64,000 nt of DNA. Origin: Rubrobacter xylanophilus DSM 9941. GTDB lineage: Bacteria; Actinomycetota; Rubrobacteria; Rubrobacterales; Rubrobacteraceae. Location of the stretch: NCBI RefSeq assembly GCF_000014185.1, contig NC_008148.1:1530001-1594000 (forward strand). Direction: 5' to 3'. This document shows, piece by piece, positions 57,349 to 64,000 of this stretch (positions within the stretch are counted from its first letter, which is position 1; every line of letters begins with the position of its first letter). The position numbers and the translations under genes are program-made. The notes beneath the pieces were generated by a model. It was not told the origin of the DNA. It searched no databases and saw only the letters and a list, made by a program, of their open reading frames with translations.

Positions 57349-58722
57349 CTACGAGCTGCGGTAGGCGGTGCGGGCGAACTCGACCAGCGGGGCGGGCTGC
57401 ACCCGCGCCCTTATCTCCACCTGCCGGTGCTCCTCCACGGTGGGCTTCGAGCTGTTGGGCTCCTCGCCCCACAACAGCACAACCTCCGTCCCAGGCTCGC
57501 AGAACTCCTCCTCCACCACCGCAAGCGACAGCATCGCCCGCTCGTTGTAGCTGTAGCCGGTGTAGGTGGAGACCCCCACGACCCGACCGTCCTTCTCCAC
57601 CCGGTCGTAGGGCAGCGTGGCGTAGTTGGAGAGCGGGAGGTCTATGTACTTTGCGGGAAGCCCCTCCCTCTCGAAGAGGCTCCCAAAGACGCCGGCCACA
57701 TCCTCCCCCTCCCACACCAGCGTCACCTTCCTGCGCTGCGGAGCATCCGCCATCTCCTCCAGCGCCTCCCTGCCCACAAAGTCGTGGTCGAACTTCACGA
57801 AGCGCCCGTAGCCCAGCTCGTAGGGGGTGAAGTAGTAGTCCTCTATCCTCTCCGAGTAGAAGCTCCCCCCGAGGGAGGCCATGGCCTCATAACCGTTTGC
57901 GGGCAGCCACTGCCTGTAGGGCTTCATCTCCTCCCCGGTGTAGATGGCGGGGCAGGGAGAAGGGATCCAGCCTGACTCCAGGGTGTTGGTGGCGTAGGTT
58001 CTGGAGCCCACCTGCCTCAGGCCGTACTCCTCGCCCGCCTCCACGATTATGCCCTTGATCTCGTCCCGCTCCTCCCAGGGGCCGAAGATCTCGGCGCCCG
58101 GCTGGCCGCTCATCCCGTGCCGCAGCGCCCGCACCTTGCGGTCGCCGATGTTTATCTCGTACATGCTGAAGAACGGCACCTGCGGGAGCGGCCCGCCGTT
58201 CAGCTTCTCCAGAAGCTCGGCGGCGTTGGGACCCTGGATCTGGTAACGATAAAGCCTCCTGCGCTTCTCGGGGTTCGCCGCGTACCGCTCGTCCCGCTCG
58301 ACCTTCACGTCGTAGTCCCCGCTCTCGGCGTGGTACTGGACCCAGTTGTGCGCGGTGGGCCGCCCGACGAGGCTCACCCGGTCGTCCTCGAGGCCGAACA
58401 GGATGGCGTCGCCTATGACGTAGCCATCATGGTTGCACGCGACGAACTGCTTGGCGTTGTTCTTCTTGAAGCCCTCGAAGCTGTTTATCCCGAGGTCGGA
58501 GAGCAACCGCTTCACGTCCGGCCCCTCTATGTAGAGGTCGGTCATGTGGTAGGACTGGTCGAAGAGCACGCAGCTCTCCCTCCACGCCCGCTGCTCGTCC
58601 CGCCAGTTGGTGAACTCGGCGGGCACCCCAGGGAAGGCGTAGGGCCCTATCTGCGAGTTGCGCAGCAGCTCAACCGGGCTCTTCGCCTCCGAAAGCACAT
58701 CCTCCAGACTGCGTCGGTCCAT
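57349..58722 (-). CDS. ligM: Tetrahydrofolate-dependent O-demethylase, LigM-like (GcvT family)
   Basis: 457 aa from ATG (MDRRSLEDVLSEAKSPVELLRNSQIGPYAFPGVP), SD AGGGAG. GcvT-fold methyltransferase: YTNWRDEQRAWRESCVLFDQSYHMTDLYIEGPD-like N-terminal block (here FTNWRDEQ), NHDGYVIGDAILFGLEDDRVSLVG, RALRHGMSGQPGAEIFGPWE. Its length and pattern match the vanillate/3-O-methylgallate and syringate O-demethylases rather than the shorter GcvT (about 370 aa) or DmdA. It would pass aryl O-methyl groups to THF. Co-directional folD, fchA and fhs support this. A start-stop mini-ORF lies upstream. Confidence 0.78.
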   Translation of the reverse strand: MDRRSLEDVLSEAKSPVELLRNSQIGPYAFPGVPAEFTNWRDEQRAWRESCVLFDQSYHMTDLYIEGPDVKRLLSDLGINSFEGFKKNNAKQFVACNHDGYVIGDAILFGLEDDRVSLVGRPTAHNWVQYHAESGDYDVKVERDERYAANPEKRRRLYRYQIQGPNAAELLEKLNGGPLPQVPFFSMYEINIGDRKVRALRHGMSGQPGAEIFGPWEERDEIKGIIVEAGEEYGLRQVGSRTYATNTLESGWIPSPCPAIYTGEEMKPYRQWLPANGYEAMASLGGSFYSERIEDYYFTPYELGYGRFVKFDHDFVGREALEEMADAPQRRKVTLVWEGEDVAGVFGSLFEREGLPAKYIDLPLSNYATLPYDRVEKDGRVVGVSTYTGYSYNERAMLSLAVVEEEFCEPGTEVVLLWGEEPNSSKPTVEEHRQVEIRARVQPAPLVEFARTAYRSS

Positions 58723-58787
58723 GATCTCCCTAAACCTCCTCCTCGCAACACCCCTTGCTCTTTTGCGCCCCGCGGTCACCGCTCAAC

Positions 58788-58806
58788 CTACATCGGCGCA
58801 CCTCCT
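58788..58806 (-). promoter_or_regulatory. SD-ATG-TAG start-stop element before the ligM-like gene
   Basis: AGGAGG (58801-58806), 7 nt, ATG (58791-58793), then immediately TAG (58788-58790). It is an optimally spaced initiation site with a one-codon ORF in the 100-nt gap between folD and the ligM-like gene. Confidence 0.5.
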
Positions 58807-58822
58807 GCCGCAAATATCGTTT

Positions 58823-59785
58823 TCATTGGCCCCCATATCCTCCGGATATACCCGGCGCGCCGCGCTCCCCGCCGCTCCGCGCCCGGAAGGCCAGGCCACG
58901 CCCCGCCGCCACGGTGTTTTTGAGCAGCCAAACGTCGGTGATGGGCCCCACCCCGCCCGGCACGGGGGTGAGGGCCTCGGCCTTCCGGGCGACGCTGCCG
59001 AAGTCCAGATCCCCGACCAGAAGGGTCCTCCCGCTGCCCCCGGGGTCCGCAACGGGGTTTATGCCCACGTCCACGGCGATCACCCCCTCCCTCACGTAGC
59101 TCTCGTCTATGAGCCCCGCAACCCCCGCCGCCACGATGAGCGCGTCGGCCTTAAGGGTGTGCTCGCGCAGCCGGCCCGCCCGGTAGGCGTTCGCGTCGCA
59201 GGAGATCACCGCCGCTCCCCGGGCGAAACCCAGCGAGACGGCCGGCTTGCCGACGTTGTTGGACCGGCCCACGACCACGACCGTGCTGCGGGGGTAGAAC
59301 TCCTCTGGCGGCCTCCCCGAGCGCTCCAGGTAGCGGTCGAGCAGGTAGAAGCACGCCGCGGGCGTGGACGGCACGTACCGCGGCCTTCCCAGGGCGAGCA
59401 GCCCCGCGTTCACCGGGTGCACCGCCTCTATGTCCTTCAGAGGGTCCAGCGCGCTGAAGACCGCCGGCTCCGAGATGTGCCCCGGAAGCGGCCTGAGGAC
59501 GAGGATCCCGGAGACCCGGGGGTCCGCGTTGAGCTTGCCCACCACCGCGAGCACGTCGGCCTCCTCGGCCTCCCGCGGAAGCCGCTCGCACACGTAGCGG
59601 CAGCCCAGCTCCGCGGCAAGCCCCCCCACCCGGCGCTCGTAGGCCCGCGCGGCATAGTCCTCGCCCACCAGCACCGTGGCAAGCCCAGGCCTCACGCCCC
59701 GCGCGGCGAGCCCCTCTACCTCCGAGGCCACCCTCTTCTTGAGCTCCCCCGCAATGGGCCTGCCGTCTATGACGCGCGCACCCAA
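58823..59785 (-). CDS. folD: FolD-like methylene-THF dehydrogenase, probably without cyclohydrolase activity
   Basis: 320 aa, TTG start. The fold is clearly FolD (MGARVIDGRPIA, LATVLVGEDYAARAY, GRSNNVGKPAV, TPVPGGVGPIT). Relative to E. coli FolD, Tyr50 is kept (Tyr49 here), but the catalytic Lys54 is Val53, Gln98 is Leu97 and Asp121 is Glu120. The residue at the NADP-phosphate-binding Arg position appears to be Asp197 (ISCDANAYR), hinting at NAD. This fits a monofunctional dehydrogenase paired with the separate cyclohydrolase upstream. The C-terminus is extended by a Gly/Arg-rich tail. Confidence 0.85.
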   Translation of the reverse strand: MGARVIDGRPIAGELKKRVASEVEGLAARGVRPGLATVLVGEDYAARAYERRVGGLAAELGCRYVCERLPREAEEADVLAVVGKLNADPRVSGILVLRPLPGHISEPAVFSALDPLKDIEAVHPVNAGLLALGRPRYVPSTPAACFYLLDRYLERSGRPPEEFYPRSTVVVVGRSNNVGKPAVSLGFARGAAVISCDANAYRAGRLREHTLKADALIVAAGVAGLIDESYVREGVIAVDVGINPVADPGGSGRTLLVGDLDFGSVARKAEALTPVPGGVGPITDVWLLKNTVAAGRGLAFRARSGGERGAPGISGGYGGQ

Positions 59786-59794
59786 TAGAGCCCC

Positions 59795-60376
59795 CTACCC
59801 TCCGCCCTGCGCCATCTTCTCGCGCGCCCGGCGCGCAGCCTCGACAAAGCGGCGCGCCTCGAGCGCCCGCTCCCCCTCCGGCTCGTTGGCCTCCACGAGC
59901 TCAGCCGCCGCCCGCACCCCCGCCTCGGCCAGAAGCGCCCCGGCCACCGCATCCCCCTTGAGGTTGGGGTTGCCCTCGAGCGCCAGCCGGCCGGCGAGGC
60001 GGCAGACCTCGGCGCCGATCCTGGCCATCTCGAGCGGCACCCCGGCCGCCTCCCCGAGCGCCTCCCCGATGCGCTCCCGGCGCCCCTCACTCCCGCGCGG
60101 CAGGCGGTAGGCGGCGAGCACCCGACCGAAGGCCTCGGCATCGGCGCGGGCGAGCGGTGCGACCTCCTCCCTGAGAGCGTCCGCCCTCTCCGCAAGCTCC
60201 CCCGCGGAGGAGAGCCGGGCGGCCATGGCGGCAAGGCCCGCGGCCATGGCCACCGAGACCGCAGCGGCCGCCCCACCGCCCGGGGCCGGCTCCCCGGAGG
60301 AGAGCGCCTCGAGAAAGCGCCCCAGCGGCATCTGCAGGTAGTCCGGTATCCCGGAAGCCCCGCCCCGCCCGCTCAA
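59795..60376 (-). CDS. fchA: Methenyl-THF cyclohydrolase / formiminotransferase-cyclodeaminase domain (FchA-like)
   Basis: 193 aa from TTG, which overlaps the fhs stop (TTGA). All-helical cyclodeaminase/cyclohydrolase domain: IPDYLQMPLGRFLEALSSGEPAPGGGAAAAVSVAMAAGLA near the N-terminus is the family signature, and EGNPNLKGDAVAGALLAEAGVRAAAELVEANE near residue 135 is conserved. No formiminotransferase domain, so it is the stand-alone FchA form. It should interconvert methenyl-THF and 10-formyl-THF between FolD and Fhs. Confidence 0.88.
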   Translation of the reverse strand: MSGRGGASGIPDYLQMPLGRFLEALSSGEPAPGGGAAAAVSVAMAAGLAAMAARLSSAGELAERADALREEVAPLARADAEAFGRVLAAYRLPRGSEGRRERIGEALGEAAGVPLEMARIGAEVCRLAGRLALEGNPNLKGDAVAGALLAEAGVRAAAELVEANEPEGERALEARRFVEAARRAREKMAQGGG

Positions 60377-62103
60377 AACAGCCCCACTACGTTGCCCTCC
60401 CCATCGAGGTCTATCCTCTCGGCAGCCGGATGCGCCGAAAGGCCCGGCATGGTGCGCATCTGCCCGCAGATGGGGTAGATGAACCCCGCCCCAACAGAGG
60501 CCCTCACCTCCCTCACCGAGAGCTTCCAGCCTCTCGGTGCCCCTTTCAGAGCAGGGTCGGAGGAGAGGGAGAGGTGCGTCTTGGCCAGGCATACGGGAAG
60601 CCTCCCAAACCCAGCCCGCTCAAAGCCCTCAAGGGCTCTCAGCGCCTCGGCGTCGTACTCTACCCCCTCTGCCCCATAGACCTCTCTGGCTATGGTCTCT
60701 ATCTTCTGCTTTAGCGGCATCTCAAGCGGGTAGAGAAAGCGGAAGGAGCCGCCTCCTCCCCTTCTTCTCTCCCTCTCGTTCTCCTCTATCGTCTCCTCGA
60801 GGGCCCGCGCAAGCTCTACCGCCCCTTTCCCTCCTTCGGTGAAGTGGCGGCACACGGCGCACCTCGCCCCCACCTCCTTTGCCGCCTCCTCTATGGCTTT
60901 GTGCTCCGATGGGTGGTCTGTGGGAAAGGCGTTTATGGCCACAACGGCCGGAACCCCGTGCAGCTTTATGTTCTCTATCTGCTTTTTGAGGTTCTCGGCC
61001 CCCGCCAGAACGTCCTGCGGGTTCTCCTCAAGCAGCTCTTCGGGAAGCGGAGCGCCGGCCTTTATCTGGTAGCGCCCCGAGTGGGCCTTGAGCGCCCGCA
61101 CCGTGGCAACCACTACGGCAGCGTCCGGCTCAAGGCCCGAGATGCGGCACTTTATGTTGAAGAAGCGCTCTGCCCCCATGTCCGCCCCAAAGCCCGCCTC
61201 GGTTATGAGGTAGTCCGCGGTGCGGATGCCTATGAGGTCGGCAACGACGGAGGAGTTGCCGGTGGCTATGTTGCCAAAGGGACCTGCGTGCACCAGCGCA
61301 GGGGTGCCCTCAAGGGTCTGCATGAGGTTGGGCTTTATGGCCTCCTTGAGGATCACAGCCATCGCCCCAGCCCCTCTTACGTCCTCGGCGCTTACGGGGT
61401 TGCCCTCCCTGTCGTGCCCTATGACTATCCTGCCAAGGCGCTCCCTCAAGTCCTCAAGGGAGCTGGCAAGGGCAAGGATGGCCATCACCTCAGAGGCCGC
61501 CGTTATGTCAAAGCCCGACTGGCGCGGGACGCCGTCCGTCCTGGCCCCAAGGCCTATGACGATGTTCCTCAGGCTGCGGTCGTTTACGTCCATGACCCGC
61601 CGCCAGCTGATGGAGTGGGGCTCTATCCCAAGCCCGTTTCCGTGGTAGAGGTGGTTGTCTATCATCGCAGCGAGCATGTTGTGCGCCTCTGTCACGGCGT
61701 GCAGGTCGCCCGTAAGGTGCAAATTGAGCCGCTCCATGGGCACAACCTGCGAGTATCCTCCCCCAGCAGCCCCACCCTTTATCCCAAAGGCAGGGCCCAT
61801 GGAGGCCTGCCTTATGGCGATGGTGGCCCTCTTGCCTATGTGCGAGAAGGCCTGCCCCAAACCAACGGTGGTCGTGGTCTTGCCCTCCCCAAGAGGGGTT
61901 GGGGTTATGGCAGAGACAAGGATGTACTTCGCCTTTGGCCTCTCCGAGAGATCCTCTATGGCACAGAGGTCCACCTTGGCCACGTGCCTGCCGTAGGGCT
62001 CGAGGTGGCGCTCTTCTCTGAGGCCCATGGAGCGCCCCACCTCTTCTATGGGCAGTAGCTTCGCTCCTCTTGCTATCTCGAGGTTGGAAAGAGCCTCCCC
62101 CAC
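60373..62103 (-). CDS. fhs: Formate-tetrahydrofolate ligase
   Basis: 576 aa, GTG start with AAGGAGGGG SD. ATP-dependent enzyme linking formate and 10-formyl-THF. P-loop [78 protein letters not shown]-type block ([10 protein letters not shown] here), and [17 protein letters not shown]-type block ([15 protein letters not shown] here) are all canonical. In a demethylation operon it may run backwards, releasing formate and making ATP. First gene of fhs-fchA-folD-ligM. Codon use (more TTT, CTT) differs from nearby core genes. Confidence 0.96.
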   Translation of the reverse strand: [576 protein letters not shown]

Positions 62104-62195
62104 CCTCTATCCCCTCCTTCTCTTCTCGCCCTCTCTTTGCGCCATCTTCTTCTCTTCGAGTACCCGCCACCCGGCGGGGTTCCCGCGAGTCTCGC

Positions 62196-62215
62196 CAATA
62201 TTGTCAACAATATTG
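62196..62215. promoter_or_regulatory. 20-bp palindromic operator upstream of fhs operon
   Basis: Perfect inverted repeat CAATATTGT-CA-ACAATATTG, the most AT-rich spot in this region. Its centre TTGTCAACAA fits the GntR/FadR-type pattern TnGT-N-ACnA. On the minus strand it contains TTGACA, a possible -35 of the fhs operon, so a bound repressor would block it. No regulator gene is adjacent. Confidence 0.6.
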
Positions 62216-62250
62216 TTCAAAAAATACCACAGGCGTGGAGAAAAGGGAAG

Positions 62251-62279
62251 CCCGGCGGCGCGGGAACTTCGCCGCCGGG
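62251..62279 (-). terminator. Terminator of the acyl-CoA synthetase gene
   Basis: 10-bp stem CCCGGCGGCG/CGCCGCCGGG with a 9-nt loop, followed on the minus strand by CTTCCCTTTTC. It begins 23 nt after the synthetase stop. Confidence 0.65.
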
Positions 62280-62302
62280 GCGCCTCGCCGTCACCCCTCC
62301 TG

Positions 62303-64000
62303 TCATCGGGAGGCCGGCCTCCCGCCCTCTCCTGCGCCTTCGCGACGCCCGGCGGCGTACGCGGCGTAGGCGTCGAGGGATGTTGGATCCAGGAGGGAAT
62401 CCCGGCTCGCCACCTCGTCGGGGCGGGCCCCGAGAAGGATGCGTTTGACCGGCACCTCGAGCTTCTTCTGGGAGAGCGTGCGGGGAACGGAGGGCACGGC
62501 CTCGATGGTGTCGGGGACATGCCGGGGAGAGAGCTCGCGGCGTATGGTGGAGGAGATGCGGTCGCGCAGCCCGTCGTCGAGCGCGGCGCCCGGCGCGAGG
62601 ACCACGAACAGCAGCAGCTCGCCGGGCCCGCCCTCATCGTCCTCGAGGTGGACGACGAGGCTGTCCCTCACCTCCTGCAGAGACTCGACGACGGCGTAGA
62701 TCTCCCCGGTGCCGAGGCGAACCCCTCCCCGGTTGAGCGTCGCATCCGAGCGGCCGGAGATCACGCAGCTTCCGCGCTCGGCAAAGCGAATCCAATCCCC
62801 GTGACACCAGACGCCGGGGAAGCGCTCGAAGTACGCCGCGCGGTAGCGCCTGTCGCCCGGGTCGTTCCAGAAGCCGACCGGCATCGAGGGCATCGGGGAG
62901 CGGATCACCAGCTCTCCGAACTCCCCCACCACCGGCCTGCCGCGCTCGTCGAAGGCCGCAGCGTCGACGCCCAGGCAGGGGCCCGAGATCTCTCCGCGAT
63001 AGACGGGCTGCAGGGGGCTGCCCTGCACGATCCCCGTGCACACGTCGGTTCCCCCGCTGCCTATGTTCAGCAGCACGTCCGGACCGAGCTGCTCGTACAC
63101 CCAGTCGAAGCCCTCCGGGGGCAGCGGGGAGCCAGCGGCCCCCAGCTGCCGCAGAGAGGAGAAGTCGAAGCTTTTTCCCACGGCGAGCCCCGCCTTCCGG
63201 CAGGCCATCAGGAACGCCGGGGCGACGCCCAGCATGGTCGCGCCGACCCGCTCGGCGAGGCGCCACTGGAAGGCGAGATCCGGATAGACCGGGTTGCCGT
63301 CCATCGTGACGATCGCCGCCCGCAGCAGGAGCGCAGAGACGAGGGCGTTCCACATCATCCAGGCGGTGGTCGTGAACCACATTAGCCGATCTCCGGGGCG
63401 CAGGTCCCAGGTCAGCCCGAGGTTCTTCAGGTGCTCGAGGAGGATCCCCCCGTGACCGTGGACTATCGCCTTGGGCTTGCCGGTGGTCCCCGAGGAGAAC
63501 AGTACGTAGAGGGGGTGGTCGAAGGCGACCGGCTCGCAGGCGAGGGGCGCGGCCTCCGAGAGCAGCTCCTCCCAGGCGATGGCCCCGGGGAGCGCATCGT
63601 TTGCGCCTCCGGCGTAGGGCACGTGCACGAGGTGCTCCAGGTTCGGCAGGGCCTCGCGGATAGCCGCCACCTCCGACCGGCGGTCGACGAACCTGTCGCC
63701 GTAGCGATAGCCGGCGACCGCGAGCAGCACCTTCGGGTCGAGCTGGCCGAAGCGGTCGACGACGCTCCGCGGCCCGAATTCCGGAGCGCACGTCGCCCAC
63801 ACCGCGCCCAGGCTGGCGGTCGCCAGGAAGGCGACGACGGTCTCCGGAACGTTCGGCAGGTAGGCGACGACGCGATCGCCGGGCCCGACGCCGAGGCGGA
63901 GCAGCCCGGCGCGGGCCCTCGCCACCTGCTCCCGCAGCTCGCCGAAGGTCAGCTCGAGGGGGCCCCTGCTCTGGGAGTGGGCGATGATGGCCGTCCGCGC
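62303..64000 (-). CDS. Acetoacetyl-CoA synthetase (5' end outside window)
   Basis: The last 565 codons; the gene continues beyond the right edge. Adenylate-forming enzyme: A3 motif LFSSGTTGKPKAIVHGHGG, WFTTTAWMMWNALVSALL, GSGGTDVCTG, HGDWIRFAERGSCVISGRSDATLNRGGVRLGTGEIY, and the C-terminal catalytic Lys region TLSQKKLEVPVKR. The pattern is that of acetoacetyl-CoA synthetases (usually about 650 aa) rather than acetate synthetases. It activates acetoacetate with ATP and CoA. Followed by a terminator, so separate from the C1 operon. Confidence 0.88.
   Translation of the reverse strand, partial: ARTAIIAHSQSRGPLELTFGELREQVARARAGLLRLGVGPGDRVVAYLPNVPETVVAFLATASLGAVWATCAPEFGPRSVVDRFGQLDPKVLLAVAGYRYGDRFVDRRSEVAAIREALPNLEHLVHVPYAGGANDALPGAIAWEELLSEAAPLACEPVAFDHPLYVLFSSGTTGKPKAIVHGHGGILLEHLKNLGLTWDLRPGDRLMWFTTTAWMMWNALVSALLLRAAIVTMDGNPVYPDLAFQWRLAERVGATMLGVAPAFLMACRKAGLAVGKSFDFSSLRQLGAAGSPLPPEGFDWVYEQLGPDVLLNIGSGGTDVCTGIVQGSPLQPVYRGEISGPCLGVDAAAFDERGRPVVGEFGELVIRSPMPSMPVGFWNDPGDRRYRAAYFERFPGVWCHGDWIRFAERGSCVISGRSDATLNRGGVRLGTGEIYAVVESLQEVRDSLVVHLEDDEGGPGELLLFVVLAPGAALDDGLRDRISSTIRRELSPRHVPDTIEAVPSVPRTLSQKKLEVPVKRILLGARPDEVASRDSLLDPTSLDAYAAYAAGRREGAGEGGRPASR

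Overview
The window is GC-rich (roughly 70% by eye), tightly packed chromosomal DNA. Most genes lie on the minus strand in overlapping ATGA/GTGA/TTGA-coupled operons. GTG and TTG starts are frequent, and several genes have a TANNNT -10 box 7-9 nt before the start codon. Gene content and order (hrcA-dnaJ-rsmE-yqeY-phoH-pgpH; holA-comEC-comEA; rsfS-nadD-obg-rpmA-rplU; rodA-mreDCB-radC-maf-ndk; folC-valS-clpX-clpP-tig) fit a deep-branching Actinomycetota of the Rubrobacter type. That assignment is an inference from synteny and protein character, not from a database search.

Layout. 1-26,154 is core housekeeping: c-di-AMP turnover, heat-shock control, elongation factor 4, S20, DNA uptake, tRNA-Ala, ribosome assembly, cell shape, nucleotide sanitation, folate, valyl-tRNA synthetase, the Clp protease and trigger factor, ending in tRNA-Leu. 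26,200-41,900 is more species-specific: a CPA2 antiporter, an LCP enzyme, a transporter/ThDP decarboxylase/cupin cluster that looks like aromatic keto-acid metabolism, a GGDEF-EAL protein, an inositol-monophosphatase-like enzyme, two small membrane proteins, an ABC-2 exporter and a NarL-type two-component pair.

42,005-54,693 is a 12.65-kb genomic island bounded by a 38-bp perfect direct repeat, one copy of which is the 3' end of an intact tRNA-His gene. At its left edge sits a decayed family A DNA polymerase, the relic of a mobile element; no integrase is visible. The island has lower GC and carries a LysR regulator divergent from one operon: an unknown 251-aa protein, a glycine-betaine-type ABC importer, a monomeric sarcosine-oxidase-like flavoenzyme, an M24 protein whose metal-ligand spacing matches the DMSP lyase DddP, a Rieske oxygenase of the betaine-demethylase type, an aldehyde dehydrogenase and an MDR oxidoreductase. 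The likely theme is import and breakdown of methylated onium compounds (betaines and/or DMSP).

54,766-64,000 holds an MFS permease, 4-hydroxybenzoate 3-monooxygenase, and an operon fhs-fchA-folD-ligM-like. It looks like a tetrahydrofolate-dependent O-demethylation module: a LigM-like enzyme moves methyl groups from methoxy-aromatics to THF, and FolD/FchA/Fhs handle the one-carbon units. Its FolD lacks the residues of the cyclohydrolase site, which fits the separate cyclohydrolase next door. A partial acetoacetyl-CoA synthetase closes the window.
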